Shown here: positions 61,075 through 64,000 of the stretch, one piece after another
Numbering within the stretch: the first letter of the stretch is position 1
Layout of the letters: every line of letters begins with the position of its first letter
From: Selaginella moellendorffii
Taxonomy: Eukaryota > Streptophyta > Lycopodiopsida > Selaginellales > Selaginellaceae
Reading direction: 5' to 3'
Length of the DNA: 64,000 bases
Assembly: GCF_000143415.4 (NCBI RefSeq)
Contig: NW_003314304.1
Coordinates: 437,418-501,417, forward strand
Translations under genes and position numbers: made by a program
Notes under the pieces: generated by a model
What the model saw: the letters and a program-made list of their open reading frames with translations, nothing else
What the model was told of the DNA's origin: nothing
Databases searched by the model: none

Positions 61075-63645
61075 TTATCGCTTCTTTTTGCTGCGCTCTT
61101 TGGAAGGTTTGGTAGCCTCCTCTTCGAAGTCTCGCGAGCTGCAAATCAAACAATGTTGTTGAGAGGATTCCTTCTTGAGACACCACTTTACCTTGTCAGC
61201 GTGTCTCTGCCAAGTCAAATCCATCCTTCCTGAGCTCCTGATAGATGCAAAGAGCATGAAGAACGAGCGAAAGAAAACCTGCGTCGTCATCTTTCCAGTG
61301 TGTTGGGTGTGACCGTAAGGTGCCATTTGCCAATACATGATCGTCCGAGAGAAAAAATCTCTCAGCGTTTCTCCAGGCTGAAAGACAAATCAATCACAAA
61401 ACGGGAAGATGAACTACTATCATCACTCATCAAAGGTGTTCGTTGAAAATCAGCCAGGCCCAGCTCAGCCCGTATTTGATCGATCTTTGATCGTTTCATC
61501 GTCAGCCTCTTGCCTTCACCCCTCAAGAATAGCAGCTGCTCTTCAACTAGTTGCGATGACTCTGTTGCATCCTGGAATACAAGAGTAAACATACAAGTTT
61601 TGTTACATCTTTTTTTTTTCCTACCTCACAATCGTCCTCTGTTCCATTCTTAATCGATCCAGCATCACTGTTGTCATAATCACTTTCGCCTTCCTCCTCA
61701 CTAGCTTCAATCCACTGGCTTTGTGTTTCCTGCTTGAGACATTAGTACGAGGCTGGATGATCCCTCGATCATAAAAACACTAACCTCAATAATGCACTTC
61801 CACACATCGAGTTGATTCAGGTCCAGTGAGAAAAGATTGTCGAGTGTCACTTTTTTTCACCGACTTCTGTCATACCTCCATACAGAAACAAAGTATCCTT
61901 TCCAACGACCATTCCAGCATTGATTTTTCCACGAGGCAACAACCTTCAAGCAGAACGCTCAACGTTCAGACGCATTTTCCACATTTGGATCGACCACTTT
62001 CTTCTGCTTTGGATGCACACTTAACCACCACACAATCTCAGATTGCCATACCTTAATCTTTAGGCTCTTTGGCTTGCGAAGCTCCAAAGGATACCTGCGA
62101 GCGATGGTGTTTAGATAATTTAGAGAAACAATCGACGAGATACAAACCATCTAGAAAGCATATACATCTCGATCATAAAAACGTTGTGCAGCGAATCACC
62201 TGCAAAAGACATTAGTTTTTCCAACGCATGCATTCAAACCGTAATCATCAGTATCAACTACACCACCAAACAAGATGGCTCGTCTCTTGTGGACAAAAAT
62301 CCTGCTCTTACCGGATTCTTTCACCTTCACAAAACACAGCAAAAAACTAAAACTCCAAACGAGAATGTAAAAGAAGCAAACCTTGTCCCACTCCCAATCC
62401 GTGGATCTAACGTCCACATATCTGCGAGTACTACAGCTTTGTCGGATTGATCTTTGTCAGAGGCAGGCTGTTTAAAATAGCCACCGTAAAAGAAAATCTT
62501 AAGGAAACGAAAAAATGTTCACAACACGCAAAACTATACTTTTAGTAGACAAATACCTCATCTAAATAAACAGCAAGCTGAAAATCAGTTCTAGCTGAAG
62601 GCCAGGCAGCTCCAAACTTGGTTTTATTTCTTGCCACTGTAAAAGGAAATCAGTTTAGTTGTTTAAAAAACAATGAGCGACAGAAACAAACCTTATAATT
62701 GTCTAAGTCCAGCACTTAAAGATTATTAAAGTACCTGTGTCAAAAATTCAATACTAAACATCTACACTGCTGAAACAGCCGACCTTACTTCCCTCAACGT
62801 GTCATAAAATCGACCAAATAGAATAAGTTTATGTTTGTAGAGAACCTGTGGCAAGAAAGAAAAAAACATAAAGATTATGTTTAGAAGCGCAATTCATACC
62901 AATCTATGTCCGAAACGAGCACCTGGACAGCCTTTTAGTTGGAGCTGCTCCCACACATTTGTGTTTGAATCCAGTCTCCATAAATCCTGCAAAAACTCTC
63001 TTGCAAGTCAGCTAGAAACACACCTAATAGTGATGAAACCGAATTCACCACCTACACTGCCAAAAGCAAGAGAAGCCCTGGAAAAATACATCATACCAAT
63101 AATGAAGAGCCAGTTTTTCCACGCAACCGCCTGGAGGAGAGTTTGGACTGGTGACAGGCTTCCACTCGTTCTTCTCGATGTTGTATTGGTAGAGATCACC
63201 ATAAACGTAAGTCTAGCATAGCAAACACGAAGATCAAATCACCGTAGCGAAACTAATCACAAACCTTGTCACCATTGTTAGTATTCACCTCCATAGACGA
63301 TCAGCTCAGTGTCCTTGATGGGATTTACAGTCACCTGAAACGCAAGAAAAGAAGAATTCTAGAGAATGTGAGCTTCCAGAGTGGAGATTTCAATCGAATT
63401 CTTACGCACAGAGCAATTGCATTGTGGTGAAGGAGCTGCTACATTCTCATCGACATGAATTTCGCTCTTCTTTGCTTTCTCCTCGTGGAGTTTAGCCTGA
63501 CAAAAAGGAAAACGATTGAGAGTCTTTGGCCAGAGCTTTGCTTACCAAGATCGCACCAATATCATCCTCGTCCCACACCTTCTTCTCGTCGCCATGAGCT
63601 CGCCGCCTTGACCGTCTTGCTCGAAAAACCCTAAAACCTAAATTT
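61075..63645 (-). pseudogene. KLHDC4: KLHDC4-like kelch-repeat protein, multi-exon, frameshifted
   Basis: Minus-strand pieces in family order. From about 63640: DEDDIGAIL, then SEIHVDENVAAPSP. At 63330-63270: VNPIKDTELIVYGGEY. At 63205-63110: GDLYQYNIEKNEWKPVTSP and QAVAWKNWLFII. Then DLWRLDSNTNVWEQLQLKG, LYKHKLILFGRFYDTLREVR and LADMWTLDPR. Later RIFVHKRRAILFGGVVDTDD, YPLELRKPKSLK, QIRAELGLADFQRTP, TIMYWQMAPYGHTQHTGK and ELRKDGFDLAETR, with a Lys-rich tail (KPSKERSKKKR). Breaks: an extra T near 63280 (EY-NNGDK), a deletion at SPNSPP/QAVAW near 63140, a TAG at the HHY junction near 63030, and one missing base in DPRTWEWDK near 62412. The start codon is not found. Kelch beta-propellers bind protein partners; the specific role is unknown. 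Confidence 0.78.
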
Positions 63646-63666
63646 GTTGTCCACTTTCTTAGTGCT

Positions 63667-63795
63667 TTGCTTCCATACTATGGCTTTGCTTCCACACTTC
63701 CACAGCTGGCACATGCTTTGCTTCCACAGCTGGCATATACTTTGCTTTTCTTCCACAGCTGGCATACTTCTTTGCTTCCACTGCTGGCAAGGTTC
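63667..63795. repeat. Minisatellite CTTTGCTTCCACAGCTGGCA-like
   Basis: About five imperfect units of roughly 20-30 bp built on TTTGCTTCCAC and AGCTGGCAT in tandem, just upstream of the last ORF in the window. The Cys/His-rich ORF across it is repeat-derived. Confidence 0.7.
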
Positions 63796-63851
63796 ACTTT
63801 TACAAGTTTACTCGTGCTGTCCACTGCCCCTTCGATCCAGGGCAAACTTCC

Positions 63852-64000
63852 ATGGAGGAGGAGGAGCGACGAGTGTGGATCGACTGTGGCTCTGTCAAGC
63901 AGATCAAGGAGGCTCTCGCAGCGAAGCGGGACAACAAGCGGCACTTCAATGCGATTCGGTTTTCTTGTGGGGCGATCTGTGACCCATCCGAAGGTGAGTT
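63852..64000 (+). CDS. First exon of an unrecognised gene, runs off right edge
   Basis: ATG at 63852 opens MEEEERRVWIDCGSVKQIKE, followed by ALAAKRDNKRHFNAIRFSCG, and reaches a GTGAGT donor at about 63993. GC-rich codon use like the other genes. No family recognised from 47 residues. It lies 0.2 kb from, and divergent to, the kelch pseudogene. Confidence 0.4.
   Translation, partial: MEEEERRVWIDCGSVKQIKEALAAKRDNKRHFNAIRFSCGAICDPSEGE

Overview
This is plant nuclear DNA, most likely from a lycophyte of the Selaginella moellendorffii type. Three things suggest this. Spliceosomal introns are very short (about 38-70 bp in the alpha-fucosidase, SEC16-like, subtilase and transposase models, all GT-AG). 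Intronless pentatricopeptide repeat (PPR) genes with long runs of 31-residue S-type motifs are abundant. LTR-retrotransposon debris is mixed with genes. The species is inferred from style, not from a search.

Layout, left to right. 1-8.7 kb: an S-type PPR gene (+), a three-exon GH29 alpha-L-fucosidase (-), a frameshifted PPR fragment (+), and directly joined to it the 3' half of a SEC16 (COPII coat organiser) gene with internal stops. 8.7-20 kb: AT-rich DNA and a transposon graveyard, with two decayed Ty3/gypsy elements, a LINE fragment and an isolated integrase tail. Inside the first gypsy wreck is a nearly perfect 593-bp Cassandra-type TRIM, whose LTRs carry a 5S-rRNA-like promoter segment. 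20.5-25.2 kb: an exon that may come from a CSC1/OSCA-like channel, then a 1008-residue PPR-DYW protein whose centre is built from 333-bp tandem copies. 26.5-28.3 kb: a broken PIF/Harbinger transposase and a remnant of an RsgA-type GTPase.

28.9-58.1 kb is a tandem segmental array. The unit is a subtilisin-like protease gene (-), a Pro/Gly-rich ORF (-), an RsgA scrap (+), a PPR gene (+) and a 3-4 kb AT-rich spacer. The order is P1-spacer-S1-P2-spacer-S2-P3-spacer-S3-P4. P1, S1 and S2 look intact. P2 and S3 carry clear disabling mutations, P3 is internally shortened but still open, and P4 is cut off at the right edge of the array. A 1.55-kb insertion that looks like a solo LTR sits in the second spacer.

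58.7-64 kb: pseudogenes of a PHO1 phosphate exporter (SPX-EXS, +) and of a KLHDC4-like kelch protein (-), then the first exon of an unrecognised gene running off the right edge.

Functionally the window is not one pathway. Its live genes appear to be organelle RNA-processing PPR proteins, two secreted subtilases and one secreted or vacuolar fucosidase. Around them are many broken pieces of conserved genes (SEC16, CSC1-like, RsgA, PHO1, KLHDC4), whose working copies are presumably elsewhere in the genome.
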